Numbered from the stretch's first letter, positions 31,839 through 39,911 are shown. The stretch is DNA of 64,000 bases from Lawsonibacter asaccharolyticus (GCA_003112755.1 BFBT01000002.1:310001-374000); one strand, 5' to 3'. Notes: generated from the sequence alone by a model not told the origin. Program-made: numbers and translations.

Positions 31839-32098
31839 ATCTTTTCTAACAAAGAAAACTGGCTGGAAATTTGTCTTTGGCTTTATCGGCCAGGTGGCTT
31901 CGCATATGGTCCGTGAGAGCTCCTCCGTCTCAGTTGGACACCCTCTCTCCCCCCCTCTGGTGACTCGTTGTCGTGCGCAACAGCCAACTTCGAAGGAGGC
32001 ATCCTCATGGACCCAACACAGGCTCCCGGAGGGAGAGCCGGCACAAAGGCTGCTCCCGGCAGAGGATAAATCCTCCGCCATATTCTTTCGTTAATAAA
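31839..32098 (+). repeat. Boundary palindrome family, copy 7 (complete)
   Basis: Left end CTTTTCTAACAAAGAAA, right end TTCTTTCGTTAATAAAG. GGTCCGTGAG at 31908-31917 faces CTCATGGACC at 32004-32013 around GTTGTCGTGCGCAAC. It separates two divergent promoters at 31773 and 32147. Confidence 0.85.
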
Positions 32099-32146
32099 GC
32101 CCCAGGCGACTTTCCAAACCCAGGATAGAATCCTTCCCTGTTGCCC

Positions 32147-32176
32147 ATGATATAAAAATAGCAATCTGCATATAAT
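32147..32176 (+). promoter_or_regulatory. Replicon-type promoter
   Basis: ATGATAT (a weak upstream box), 13 bases, TGCATATAAT. Confidence 0.6.
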
Positions 32177-32199
32177 ATAAATGAAAGGAGTTGAACATC

Positions 32200-32463
32200 A
32201 TGGCAAAAATCATTCGAATCGTATCCCGCCGTCAGGCCCACACAGGCATCGCCTGTATCAATGAACGCAGCATTGTTGTCTGGGGAGACGCTGCAAAAGG
32301 AGATACTGCCGAGGCTCTCATGGAGGCGCTGTCTGATGCTCAGCAGATGCTCCGGTGCCAAGCGTACAGCAAGTCCAACGACAACATCATCGCCGAGGTC
32401 TGCGATAAGCTCTTCCCAGGCAACTGGGCCTTTACCGCCCAGGGCGGCACCATCGAATTCTAA
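32200..32463 (+). CDS. Unknown small protein, 87 residues
   Basis: ATG 32200 follows AAAGGAG; a TTG three codons earlier is less likely. The sequence starts AKIIRIVSRRQAHTGIACIN and has two short helices. No motif. The next gene begins MKIIKVVCHQR, a similar opening, so the two N-termini may be related. Between the two genes is a striking nested palindrome that contains the promoter of the second. Confidence 0.7.
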   Translation: MAKIIRIVSRRQAHTGIACINERSIVVWGDAAKGDTAEALMEALSDAQQMLRCQAYSKSNDNIIAEVCDKLFPGNWAFTAQGGTIEF

Positions 32464-32467
32464 GTCT

Positions 32468-32533
32468 TTTGTCCCCAAAATGGGAACTGCCCAATTTGCA
32501 TATCATTGGGCAGTCTACCAATTTGGGGACAAA
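32468..32533. promoter_or_regulatory. Nested perfect palindrome containing a replicon-type promoter
   Basis: Outer arms TTTGTCCCCAAA (32468-32479) and TTTGGGGACAAA (32522-32533) pair perfectly. Inner arms ACTGCCCAAT (32486-32495) and ATTGGGCAGT (32505-32514) also pair perfectly. The -35-like box AAAATGG (32477-32483) lies in the left arm and TGCATATCAT (32497-32506) lies in the loop. This is either a two-tier operator for a dimeric regulator or an RNA hairpin in the leader of the 612-residue gene. Confidence 0.75.
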
Positions 32534-32556
32534 TAATGCATAAGGAGAAATGATAC

Positions 32557-34395
32557 ATGAAGATCATTAAAGTCGTTTGCCACCAGCGCTACCCTGAGAA
32601 TGCCATCAGCAATCTAGCGGCCGTTCTCAGCGCTATCCACAAGGGTGAGCGGGTTACCATAGCTGAGGTTAGAAACGCTGCGCTCAACGCTGTGGCAGAA
32701 CTGGAATCCCGGTTTGGCTCTGAGAACGCCGCCGTGCGGGCTCTGCTCCAGGCTGAGGAGTTCGATCAGGTCAAGGTCAACTTCATGGTCTCTGATTTAG
32801 AGAGCGATGCCGCCAGTATCTACTGGAACATCAACGACCTGCCGGCCGGAGCTAAGACTGACCATGTTTTCTGGGGCGACCTGCTACAGCGTACGGATGC
32901 TGTCTGGCAGCAGATCAAGGAGTTGCAGAAGGTCGTGGAAAGCCGGGAGAAGGCCGCCGACTCCAGGAACCGGCACAAGGCTGCCGAGGCTGTCGAGAAG
33001 ATGGTCAAGGAAGCCAAGAGCTTGGCTGATCAGGCGGCCAAGACCCTCTTTGCGGCTGCCCCATCCACCCAGGAAATCGCTCGTTTGCAGCAGCAGATGG
33101 ACGATATGATGGAGCGGCTGGAGACCTTCCAGGCGGACACTCTGCCTATGGTGAACATCCCCGGCGATGGCCAGTTCTGGGTCTGTCTCAGCAACCGTGC
33201 CTATGTGGCTTTTCGGGATGTCTCCTTGCTGGCCGAGGCCATTAAGGAGAAATCCAAGATGGCGGATAAGGTCGAGATGAAGATTGCCAAGCTGGAGCGG
33301 GCTTGCAAGGAGCAGATTTCCAAGGTGAAAGTCCTCATGGAGGCTGGCCCTGCCATGGGTCCCAAGTCTAAGGATATCCTGTACGCCATCAGTGAGGTCG
33401 ATGACCATGCCTCTGAGCTCCATGATGCACTCGTGGAGAAGCGCGAGGCGGCCATCGGTCCCGAGAAGGAATACTGGGCCAGTTGTGTGAAGAGAGTCTC
33501 TAAGGCCTGGTCCGAGATGACTGGTACCGAGGATGAGCTGCTGCTCGTTCTTGACAATCAGCAAGAAAAACAGAAGGCCATTGAGAAGCTGTACCAGCGG
33601 GGGATGCATCTTTTGGATTTGGCTGAGGGTGGGCTTCAAAACGCCGCCCCTGTGGGCATGGATGCCCTGCGTTGGATGTGTGGATCAATGAAGGATCTGG
33701 CATGCCAGATCAAGCCCCTTAGGGAGGCCGCCGTCAACGCCTACCGCAACAGCAAGGGCGAGGAACGGCAGTTCTGGTATAGACTGTTCAACAAGTGCGT
33801 TGCCACAGAAAAATCCATCCACCGGCAGATGACCCATCTTAATGAGGTGATTGATACCCAGAATGCGGCTGCTCAGCGCGCGCAGGCGCAGAAAGCACAG
33901 GCCAATCAGTTCGCCATGCAGATGCCTGAAATCTGCAAGGAGAACAACCGGTTCGCTGAGCTGGTCGCAAAGGCCATGAACGATGAGAAGAACCCTGCTT
34001 CCGCCAAGCGGAAACTGCTGGCTGAGGTGACTGACTTCTACAAGCAGTGCGCTATGGCCAGCAACAAGCTGAACGGCTATCTGCGGGGCTGCAGCGGTTC
34101 TGAGTATAACACGATCCAGGAGATGATTCGCTACATCGACGGCATCCGCAGGAACTGCGCCACCATGGCCGGCGACCTGCGCAAGGCTCTGGCTGCAGAT
34201 AAGGGCATGGAGAAGCTGCTCAGTGCCATCTTTGATGGCGCCGAGGATAAGCCTAAGGCCAAGCTGAAGGTGAAGCAGCCCGAGGCTGAGCCGGCGTTCA
34301 ATGCTGATGCCGAGGTCCAGACGCTTCTGGGCTGCACGGACAAAGCTGAGCTCCTGAAGAAGCTGAAAGCCCTTCAGGAGAAGCTGGGAGCTTAA
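32557..34395 (+). CDS. Large helical coiled-coil protein, 612 residues
   Basis: AAGGAG precedes ATG 32557. After a short N-terminal domain (about 1-75) the protein is almost entirely helical and Ala/Lys/Glu/Gln-rich, with coiled-coil stretches at about 110-200, 230-290 and 410-480 and a Lys/Pro/Glu linker near 570-590 before a final helix pair. There is no signal peptide or membrane segment. Its size, abundance-type composition and palindrome-controlled promoter suggest a structural or DNA-organising protein, but no family is recognised. Confidence 0.8.
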   Translation: MKIIKVVCHQRYPENAISNLAAVLSAIHKGERVTIAEVRNAALNAVAELESRFGSENAAVRALLQAEEFDQVKVNFMVSDLESDAASIYWNINDLPAGAKTDHVFWGDLLQRTDAVWQQIKELQKVVESREKAADSRNRHKAAEAVEKMVKEAKSLADQAAKTLFAAAPSTQEIARLQQQMDDMMERLETFQADTLPMVNIPGDGQFWVCLSNRAYVAFRDVSLLAEAIKEKSKMADKVEMKIAKLERACKEQISKVKVLMEAGPAMGPKSKDILYAISEVDDHASELHDALVEKREAAIGPEKEYWASCVKRVSKAWSEMTGTEDELLLVLDNQQEKQKAIEKLYQRGMHLLDLAEGGLQNAAPVGMDALRWMCGSMKDLACQIKPLREAAVNAYRNSKGEERQFWYRLFNKCVATEKSIHRQMTHLNEVIDTQNAAAQRAQAQKAQANQFAMQMPEICKENNRFAELVAKAMNDEKNPASAKRKLLAEVTDFYKQCAMASNKLNGYLRGCSGSEYNTIQEMIRYIDGIRRNCATMAGDLRKALAADKGMEKLLSAIFDGAEDKPKAKLKVKQPEAEPAFNADAEVQTLLGCTDKAELLKKLKALQEKLGA

Positions 34396-34404
34396 CGCAC
34401 AAAT

Positions 34405-34433
34405 GGGGCCTGCCGTAAGGCGGGCCCCTTCCT
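34405..34433 (+). terminator. Intrinsic terminator
   Basis: GGGGCCTGCC, loop GTAA, GGCGGGCCCC, then TTCCTGTT. Confidence 0.75.
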
Positions 34434-34450
34434 GTTAGGAGGGATTTATA

Positions 34451-34942
34451 TTGATTGGTAAAACACATCTGGTCGGCGGCCTGGCTGCCGCCTCAGTAAT
34501 CTGTCAAGCGGCGTATCTGCCGCTGACCGAAGGACTGATTTTTACGACCGGCTGCGCTGTGGGCTCTCTGTTCCCGGACATCGACCACGAGAGTAGCACG
34601 GTCGGTAAGTGGGTCAAGCCGCTGAGCACATTGTTGCATAAAACGGTGGGACACCGAACCTTTTTCCATTGGTTCTTCCCTTACTGCCTGCTGGCTGCGA
34701 TCCTGCACATGTGGAAGCCAGGCTTGGATGTGGTGACGATGTCCGTTTTGACCGGCGTCCTCACGCATCTGTTTTTGGATGCTCTGAACCCCTCCGGGGT
34801 CCCAGTGCTCCCGGGGCTGAAGCTACACCTGCTGAAAATCAAAACTGGGTCAGGCTTCGATAAGGCAATCGGGACTTTGCTGTCCCTAGTTGCAGTGACC
34901 TGCTTCGTTTACTGGGTATTCTGCATGATTCGCGGCTATTAA
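34451..34942 (+). CDS. YdjM-like membrane-bound metal-dependent hydrolase
   Basis: 163 residues with a TTG start at 34451, chosen because TTAGGAGGG lies at the right distance and no ATG fits. Motifs of the YdjM/DUF457 family are all present: KTHLVGGLAAA at the N-terminus, GSLFPDIDHESS (metal-binding Asp/His), GHRTFFHW and LTHLFLDALNPSG. Three to four hydrophobic segments place it in the membrane. Family members are inner-membrane hydrolases of unknown substrate, frequent on phages and plasmids. Ends at a strong terminator. Confidence 0.85.
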   Translation: MIGKTHLVGGLAAASVICQAAYLPLTEGLIFTTGCAVGSLFPDIDHESSTVGKWVKPLSTLLHKTVGHRTFFHWFFPYCLLAAILHMWKPGLDVVTMSVLTGVLTHLFLDALNPSGVPVLPGLKLHLLKIKTGSGFDKAIGTLLSLVAVTCFVYWVFCMIRGY

Positions 34943-34950
34943 CCGTACAA

Positions 34951-34989
34951 AAGCCCTCTCCCCACAGTAGGGGAGAGGGCTTGCTTTTT
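34951..34989 (+). terminator. Intrinsic terminator
   Basis: AAGCCCTCTCCCC pairs with GGGGAGAGGGCTT, followed by GCTTTTTG. Confidence 0.9.
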
Positions 34990-34995
34990 GCTGCC

Positions 34996-35025
34996 TGAAT
35001 GGATTTCCTCCTGCGTGCATATCAT
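34996..35025 (+). promoter_or_regulatory. Replicon-type promoter of the second sigma-like gene
   Basis: TGAATGG, 13 bases, TGCATATCAT. Confidence 0.7.
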
Positions 35026-35072
35026 GATCCAGCTGTCCACTGAGGATGCGATTAGTTTAAGGAGGAATAATT

Positions 35073-35687
35073 ATGATGGAGGCAGTGGTTGTTCCTGCGG
35101 CGCAGAATGTCTGCACTGAGCAGGAGTTCAACGAGTATATGGAGAACGAAGGCACCCGGATGATCTGGTCGGTCATCCACCGCTACGGGAAGGGCGTTGA
35201 GCAGTCTGATGCCTTTCAGGAGCTGTCCATTGCGCTATGGCGTGCGCTTGGTTCCTATTCCCCCGATCGGGGCGCAAAGAAGCTCACCTATGTGTACCAG
35301 ACCGTCTACAATCAAATGAAGATGATGCTGCGGGAACAGGGGGCTGCAAAACGCGCTTTTGAGAAGCAGGCGAAATCTGCTGAGGAGCAGTATAACCTGC
35401 GAGGGCGGGATGAGAATATGGAAGACCGTATTCTGGAGGATATGGTTTTGCGGAGCCGGTCCAATGCCCTGCATTGGGCAATTCGGAATGGAGGTCTAAC
35501 TGAAGATGAGCAGAAGACTGTCTACATGCTCCTTCAGGATATGCTCCAAAGGGAGATTGGCGAAAAGCTCGGCTGCAGCCAAGGTCATGTATCTGCCATG
35601 AGGAAGAGTGCCCTGGGAAAAATCAGAAAGGCTCTTCAGGATGCTCAGTGGGATGGCGCGGGCATCTGGGCCCCGGAATCCATGTAA
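35073..35687 (+). CDS. Small sigma-70-family factor (second of three)
   Basis: 204 residues, AAGGAGG before ATG 35073. Region 2 is recognisable in DAFQELSIALWRALGSYSPD and KKLTYVYQTVYNQMKMMLRE; region 4 is MLQREIGEKLGCSQGHVSAM followed by RKSALGKIRKAL, an HTH. Region 1 and most of region 3 are absent, as in ECF or phage/sporulation-type factors. The helix that contacts the -35 box differs from the RpoD-like factor, so it may read the non-TTGACA box of the replicon promoters. It is followed by a terminator, then a third sigma gene. Confidence 0.82.
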   Translation: MMEAVVVPAAQNVCTEQEFNEYMENEGTRMIWSVIHRYGKGVEQSDAFQELSIALWRALGSYSPDRGAKKLTYVYQTVYNQMKMMLREQGAAKRAFEKQAKSAEEQYNLRGRDENMEDRILEDMVLRSRSNALHWAIRNGGLTEDEQKTVYMLLQDMLQREIGEKLGCSQGHVSAMRKSALGKIRKALQDAQWDGAGIWAPESM

Positions 35688-35695
35688 TAGCTCGA

Positions 35696-35733
35696 AAGAG
35701 GGGTGGTGCGAAGGCACTGCCTCTCTTCATTTT
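35696..35733 (+). terminator. Terminator-like hairpin
   Basis: AAGAGG-GGTGGTGC, loop GAAG, GCACTGCC-TCTCTT, then CATTTTC. Confidence 0.65.
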
Positions 35734-35737
35734 CTTG

Positions 35738-35767
35738 AGAATAGATTTATTAGAAATTGCATAGTAT
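35738..35767 (+). promoter_or_regulatory. Replicon-type promoter of the third sigma-like gene
   Basis: AGAATAG, 13 bases, TGCATAGTAT; the leader is about 110 bases. Confidence 0.7.
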
Positions 35768-35887
35768 TTAGCAACACTCGATTTGGGGAAATTCTGTTTT
35801 AGGGGGAATTGAGGCCAGGTCGGTGTTTTTCTATTTTCGGAGAAAAATATATGGGCCTGCTTGACAGGCCGAAAGGGGAAGTACATA

Positions 35888-36508
35888 ATGAAATACAACA
35901 AGAATATTTTCTGTGAAGACATCGCTATAGGCTATGAGTCCCTGGAGCTTAGTCCGGAGGCCCAGCGGTATTTGGAAACTGACGGGGTGAACCTGATCGC
36001 CGCAACCATGCACCAGGAAGATTGGTTTGGCATGTCTTGGGACGATATGTTCCAGGAGTGCCTGATTGCTGCGACTAAGGCCATCATCCGCTACGATGGT
36101 GCCAAGTACTACACTAAAATGTCAACCTACATCGTGAAAGCGGTGCAGAGGACTATCCTGATGGAGCGCCGGCGCATGGCCAGTAAGAAGGCTGCGGCTC
36201 GCCGCAACGAGTTCTCCTTCGAGGCGTCCGAAATCATTTATGATGATGCTGAGCGCAGGCTCGATAGCATCATTTGGAAGACTCGGAGCGAATGGCTTGA
36301 TTGGGCCGTCGGCGATCCGGAAACAGGACTTACTGACGAAGAGCGCCAGGTTGTTCAGTTTACTCGGAGAGGTTTTTCTCAGACAGAGATCAGCAAAACC
36401 ATGGGTTTCTCGCAGTCTGAGGTATCCAAGCGGAAGACCAGCTCTGTGCAGAAGCTGCAGAACCGGCTGGGGAAAATGATTAAAGAGGGGACAGTGACCT
36501 GCGTATGA
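35888..36508 (+). CDS. Small sigma-70-family factor (third of three)
   Basis: 206 residues from ATG 35888 after AAAGGGGAAG; an in-frame TTG nine codons upstream lacks a site. Region 2: MSWDDMFQECLIAATKAIIR and YYTKMSTYIVKAVQRTILME; region 4: GLTDEERQVVQFTRRGFSQT and EISKTMGFSQSEVSKRKTSS. It is a paralog in layout of the preceding sigma factor, though sequences differ widely. Its stop overlaps the next gene (ATGA), so the two are coupled; the partner could be a sigma-binding modulator. Confidence 0.8.
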   Translation: MKYNKNIFCEDIAIGYESLELSPEAQRYLETDGVNLIAATMHQEDWFGMSWDDMFQECLIAATKAIIRYDGAKYYTKMSTYIVKAVQRTILMERRRMASKKAAARRNEFSFEASEIIYDDAERRLDSIIWKTRSEWLDWAVGDPETGLTDEERQVVQFTRRGFSQTEISKTMGFSQSEVSKRKTSSVQKLQNRLGKMIKEGTVTCV

Positions 36509-37047
36509 CAGAACAGGAAAAGTTTTACAAGATGGAGGCCTATGGGACAAAGAAAGACCCCAGTTTTCTGTATTCGAAGCACAATCTTCATATCAAGTAT
36601 GGGACTGAGGAGGCCTTCGAAATTTTGGCCAGTCGGATCCAGACTCTGAAGGACTTTGGCTACGATCCTAGTGAGCGGCCTTTAACTCCCGAGGAGAAAG
36701 AAGCAGCCTGCACCCTGGACTATGTGGACGCACTACTCCAAACCTATGATGACCGTGTGACTGCCGCCGCAGAGCACCGGCCCTACCTGGATTCGCTGAA
36801 TTCCAACATGGAGCCAAACTGCGACTGGCCGGAACCAACCGACCCTCGGGCAATGTGTCAGATGTTGTCGTATTTCTGCGCCAGCATGGAAATTGTCCAA
36901 CTGGTCATCAGCGACTATGGGGACGAGCAATACCCGGAGTTTATTCGAGCTTGGTACAAAGAAGTGCGTCAGCGGATGCATATGGATCACTACCACTATA
37001 TCCACTGGCGTGACAAGATGAAGGAGATTGCCGATCGAGACTTTTGA
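36505..37047 (+). CDS. Unknown protein coupled to the third sigma factor, 180 residues
   Basis: Start codon ATG 36505 overlaps the sigma stop by four bases. Soluble, acidic and aromatic-rich, with helical N-terminal half (AFEILASRIQTLKDFGYDPS) and a His/Tyr/Met-rich segment RMHMDHYHYIHWRDKM near the C-terminus that might bind metal. No family recognised. Translational coupling suggests equal amounts with the sigma factor, as for anti-sigma proteins, but there is no sequence evidence of such a role. Confidence 0.72.
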   Translation: MTEQEKFYKMEAYGTKKDPSFLYSKHNLHIKYGTEEAFEILASRIQTLKDFGYDPSERPLTPEEKEAACTLDYVDALLQTYDDRVTAAAEHRPYLDSLNSNMEPNCDWPEPTDPRAMCQMLSYFCASMEIVQLVISDYGDEQYPEFIRAWYKEVRQRMHMDHYHYIHWRDKMKEIADRDF

Positions 37048-37055
37048 AAAAAGAA

Positions 37056-37086
37056 AGGCTGAGAGCATAAGCTCTCAGCCTTTTGT
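37056..37086 (+). terminator. Bidirectional intrinsic terminator
   Basis: AGGCTGAGAGC, loop ATAA, GCTCTCAGCCT, then TTTGTTG; A-run on the other side serves the convergent radical SAM gene. Confidence 0.9.
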
Positions 37087-37088
37087 TG

Positions 37089-37865
37089 TCATGCAGATAG
37101 TTTCTTCCTAGCTGACTTCTGCAGAATGGCCGCCAGAGAGCCCCTCCGTGTGACCTTTCCCAGATAAGCGGCCGACTTTCCAGAGTCGATATCCTCGAAG
37201 GGCAGGTCACAGTCAGTGACGATGGCGCCGGTGCAGGAGACATACGCCTCGTCCACCGCCAGGTCGTCATCGGATCCCTCGACCGACAGCTGGGTGATGG
37301 TCCGGTCGAACGCCCCGGGGATGGATATACCGCGACCGCGTGCCAGTATATACTCCCTCTTTTCATCGTGCATCTTCATCTTAGAGAAGAAGCCGCAACG
37401 GTAGTAACGCAACATATTCGCAGCCGGAATGTCCTCATGGTACTTGTCCCCGGAGATGGCGATGTTGAAGAGGCTGTACTCCTCTTCGTCGTCCGCGTGC
37501 GTCAGGACCCACTTCAACGGGGAAATGAGCCTGTCGCCATAGGAATGCTCTGCCTCCCACAGCCGGCGCATACAGTCGACCAGCTCTTGGGAGTAGATCT
37601 TGCCGTTGGTGGCCACAAAACAACCGTGGACAGGAATTTTATGCTCGATAACATAGTCTACGACAGCCTTTATGTAGTCCGTGTTCAGAGCCGGCTCACC
37701 ACCGGTGAAGGTTATAGTGTCAATGTCGTCGATCCCATCGAAAATCTTGGGGATGAGGGCCGGATCGGCGTCCATGTTTTGCGCGTCGCCCCGCAGGCAG
37801 TGGGCGCAGTTCATGTTGCAGCGGCGGGTCACCTCAAGGATGAGGTTGCAAACCTTCATTTTCAT
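37089..37865 (-). CDS. Radical SAM protein, 258 residues
   Basis: ATG 37865 follows AGGAGG. The cluster motif CNMNCAHC (CxxxCxxC, residues 16-23) binds the 4Fe-4S cluster, and TFTGGEPALN is the SAM-binding GGE motif. A later GATN-like strand (FVATNGKIY) and a C-terminal pair SCTGAIVTDCDLPF could hold a partial auxiliary site. Short radical SAM enzymes of this type modify peptides, RNA or nucleotides; the substrate cannot be read here and no precursor peptide is adjacent. Monocistronic, with its own promoter. Confidence 0.87.
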   Translation of the reverse strand: MKMKVCNLILEVTRRCNMNCAHCLRGDAQNMDADPALIPKIFDGIDDIDTITFTGGEPALNTDYIKAVVDYVIEHKIPVHGCFVATNGKIYSQELVDCMRRLWEAEHSYGDRLISPLKWVLTHADDEEEYSLFNIAISGDKYHEDIPAANMLRYYRCGFFSKMKMHDEKREYILARGRGISIPGAFDRTITQLSVEGSDDDLAVDEAYVSCTGAIVTDCDLPFEDIDSGKSAAYLGKVTRRGSLAAILQKSARKKLSA

Positions 37866-37931
37866 GATAAGTTTTCCTCCTGAATTTGTATTCTCCATCT
37901 GTATGTATTTCCAAATTGGATCGCTGTTGGA

Positions 37932-37961
37932 ATAGTATGCAGTTGGGGAAGATACAATTCT
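37932..37961 (-). promoter_or_regulatory. Promoter of the radical SAM gene
   Basis: Minus strand: AGAATTG, 13 bases, TGCATACTAT. Confidence 0.65.
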
Positions 37962-37974
37962 GGAAGGGCAGCGA

Positions 37975-38152
37975 GTCTTTTTTAACAAAGAAATGTGGCA
38001 GGGGATTTCTTTGTCTTCCAATGGGCTTTGCTTGTCCGGCTCCTCTCTGAGTCGATGAAGGGTCCGTGAGACTTGCCTCTTTCTCTATTTCGGGAGGTTG
38101 GCACATCGTTTTATGCAACGCCCACTTGGTTGTGCAAAACGATGGAGGCTAC
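37975..38152 (+). repeat. Boundary palindrome family, copy 8 (left arm and core, truncated)
   Basis: Left end TCTTTTTTAACAAAGAAATG, GGTCCGTGAG at 38061-38070 and a fine core: CATCGTTTTATGCAAC faces GTTGTGCAAAACGATG (38105-38144). The right arm is replaced by a TnpB right end at 38153, so an IS event cut the palindrome. Confidence 0.8.
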
Positions 38153-38209
38153 CCTGGCATATGCCAGGATACGCCTGAAGCCCCCGGCTTTAGCCATGGG
38201 GTAGCTCAC
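38153..38209 (+). mobile_element. Solo right end of the TnpB element (guide RNA scaffold remnant)
   Basis: CCTGGCATATGCCAGG, then GATACGCCTGAAGCCCCCGG and CTTTAGCCATGGGGTAGC with end TCAC at 38209, matches bases about 9160-9218 of the element at 7690 with a single clear substitution in the last 45 bases. No tnpB is attached. The bases after 38209 (AGAAGACTTGTG) would be its guide. Confidence 0.8.
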
Positions 38210-38243
38210 AGAAGACTTGTGTACTATATCTGTTGTTGCGACA

Positions 38244-38286
38244 GAAAGCCCCCAGCATCCTATTAGGGATGCCAGGGGCTTTTGAG
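38244..38286 (-). terminator. Intrinsic terminator
   Basis: AAAGCCCC-GGCATCCC pairs with GGATGC-GGGGGCTTT around TAATA on the minus strand; the plus side also ends in CTTTTG. Confidence 0.75.
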
Positions 38287-38312
38287 TAAGTCATCATGTA
38301 ATCAGTTGAACA

Positions 38313-38669
38313 TCAAACATGATAACCCAGCTGTTCCATAGCAAACAGGAGGAGATAGCATACTGCCGTAGTTTCGTCGGTCTCCTCAGATGCTGCAACC
38401 TCCCGCACTATTTCCCACTGGATATCAGATAGCTCTACATTGAAAATTGGTTCCTCAAGGGTGCCAAAAGGACGCTCAAAGCCATCGTCATGTCCCCATA
38501 TAGAGTAGGCAATAGAGGCCCAACCCTCGCTGATGAGCCGGTTCTTGAGCTTCTCGTTTACCGCACTCTGAACCGCTTTTTCCGGTGTTTGCAGATTCTT
38601 ATCATTCATGATCAGACAAATCATGTCCTGGGCAATCTCATCATCCCTAAAGTCAAGTTTTAGTACCAT
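38313..38669 (-). CDS. Unknown protein, 118 residues
   Basis: AAAAGGAG precedes ATG 38669. Small acidic soluble protein with helical N-terminal half (EIAQDMICLIMNDKNLQTPE; AVQSAVNEKLKNRLISEG) and a C-terminal helix with TTAVCYLLLFAMEQLG. No family. The leader from the promoter at 38821 is about 145 bases and contains a 42-codon ORF without a clear ribosome site. Confidence 0.68.
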   Translation of the reverse strand: MVLKLDFRDDEIAQDMICLIMNDKNLQTPEKAVQSAVNEKLKNRLISEGWASIAYSIWGHDDGFERPFGTLEEPIFNVELSDIQWEIVREVAASEETDETTAVCYLLLFAMEQLGYHV

Positions 38670-38820
38670 GTTCTGTATCTCCTTTTCATCTGAATTTGAC
38701 TAAATCGAGTTTAGACTCAAGACTGCCTGATATGTTGGGTAGCACACAACGCTGTTTCGTACCTCCTTCCTTTGATTCTCTCCATAAGTGTCTAATATCC
38801 CAACATTGAAGCATACCATA

Positions 38821-38850
38821 GTTATATGCAAGTCTTCTGGATTTGATTTT
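38821..38850 (-). promoter_or_regulatory. Replicon-type promoter
   Basis: Minus strand: AAAATCA, 13 bases, TGCATATAAC. Confidence 0.55.
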
Positions 38851-38897
38851 TTTCGCTATCTCCTCTGTATAGTTCACAGTCTGTAGCTAACAGCTCA

Positions 38898-38928
38898 CAC
38901 CCTAGGTCTGTAGTCGTGGGTAGTTCAC
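38898..38928 (+). mobile_element. Diverged solo IS200/IS605-type right end
   Basis: CACCCTAGGTCTGTAGTCGT then GGGTAGTTCAC resembles the CCCCGGCTTTAGCCGTGGGG-TAGCTCAC end of TnpB elements, with many changes. The rest of the gap 38929-39040 shows no gene. Confidence 0.45.
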
Positions 38929-39040
38929 GCATACGCTACAGACAGCATCCACTATATTATCCTAGTTTGTGGTCCTGTGCAACGGTCTCTACCCCCCTTT
39001 TTTTACAACCTCCCCTTCCCTATTTCGTTCTGTACAAGAG

Positions 39041-39072
39041 AAAAGGGCGCCATCAAAAGATAGCGCCCCTGT
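39041..39072 (-). terminator. Intrinsic terminator of the Rpn-like gene
   Basis: GGGCGC-ATC, loop TTTT, GAT-GCGCCC, followed by TTTTCTC on the minus strand. Confidence 0.8.
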
Positions 39073-39092
39073 TCAGTTGCCCGATATGTCTG

Positions 39093-39911
39093 TTAGTGAG
39101 ACTTGGACTCGGCGAGCTTGAGGAATTCCTCCTTAGTCAAACCGCTATGTTCCACAGCTACCTCCAGAGAAAGCATTCCCTGCCGGTACATATCGGCGTA
39201 GGCCTCTGCGCGACCTTCTGCGCGGCCTTCTGCGCGGCCTTGCCGCCGTTCATCTCGCATCTGCATCTGATAGGTCATATAAGCTCTCTCCTTTCTTCCG
39301 TCCAAACGGACCTCTTCTACCAACTTACGAGCAATCTTGGTCAACCCACCAACAACAGGCATCTGCCCATCATTTGTCCGAATATAGTCCAGGAACTCCA
39401 GAATATCATTAGAAACATCTCCTCGCTCCTGGTACTTGCAGTTCAGGATGATGGCATGGCTTCCATCGTCATACCGAATGTCCGTACTTTTTATGCAACT
39501 TTCTCTCTCATACAAAGCCAAGCCCGCATGAAAATAGTCAAAGTTGCAAATGAAGATAATATAAGACTCCGGCAAATCGACATAGTCACCGCCACGCTCC
39601 AGAAAATTGCGGTCGATCCCTCCTTGGTAATAGCGGGTACGCCGCTCCAGATCCTTCTGGTTTACGCACTGCATCTCGATGTTATATCGGGTCTGATTTT
39701 GATCCTGAATGTAAACATCAAGGCGGATTCCATGCGCACCGAGTGTATCTGAAAGGTCTTTCTCCTTATCGATATACTCTATCTTTGCGATGGACCTACC
39801 CAGCAGTGCCTCCAAAAACAGCTTGCTGACCCGTTCGTCCCGCATGACCTGCCCAAACATAAAGTTGTCGGACAACGGCAGGTCCTTAAACGCGATGGCA
39901 TTTGTAGACAT
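39093..39911 (-). CDS. Rpn/PD-(D/E)XK nuclease family protein
   Basis: 272 residues, GGGAGGG before ATG 39911. The N-terminal block LPLSDNFMFGQVMRDERVSK, then GIRLDVYIQDQNQTRYNIEM with the D-x(n)-ExQ catalytic pattern (RLDVYI ... NIEMQC), is typical of recombination-promoting nuclease/transposase (PDDEXK_2) proteins. The C-terminus has a short Arg-Ala-Glu-Gly repeat (residues about 226-238) and a final helix often seen in this family. Such genes move between gut Clostridia. It is the only gene in the window preceded by a classical TTGTAA/TATAAT promoter, which fits recent acquisition from a chromosome. Confidence 0.85.
   Translation of the reverse strand: MSTNAIAFKDLPLSDNFMFGQVMRDERVSKLFLEALLGRSIAKIEYIDKEKDLSDTLGAHGIRLDVYIQDQNQTRYNIEMQCVNQKDLERRTRYYQGGIDRNFLERGGDYVDLPESYIIFICNFDYFHAGLALYERESCIKSTDIRYDDGSHAIILNCKYQERGDVSNDILEFLDYIRTNDGQMPVVGGLTKIARKLVEEVRLDGRKERAYMTYQMQMRDERRQGRAEGRAEGRAEAYADMYRQGMLSLEVAVEHSGLTKEEFLKLAESKSH

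Noticed and set aside
38686..38877. 63-residue minus-strand ORF upstream of the 118-residue gene
   Set aside because: It begins upstream of the promoter at 38821 and has no ribosome site; a 42-codon internal part is possible but unsupported.
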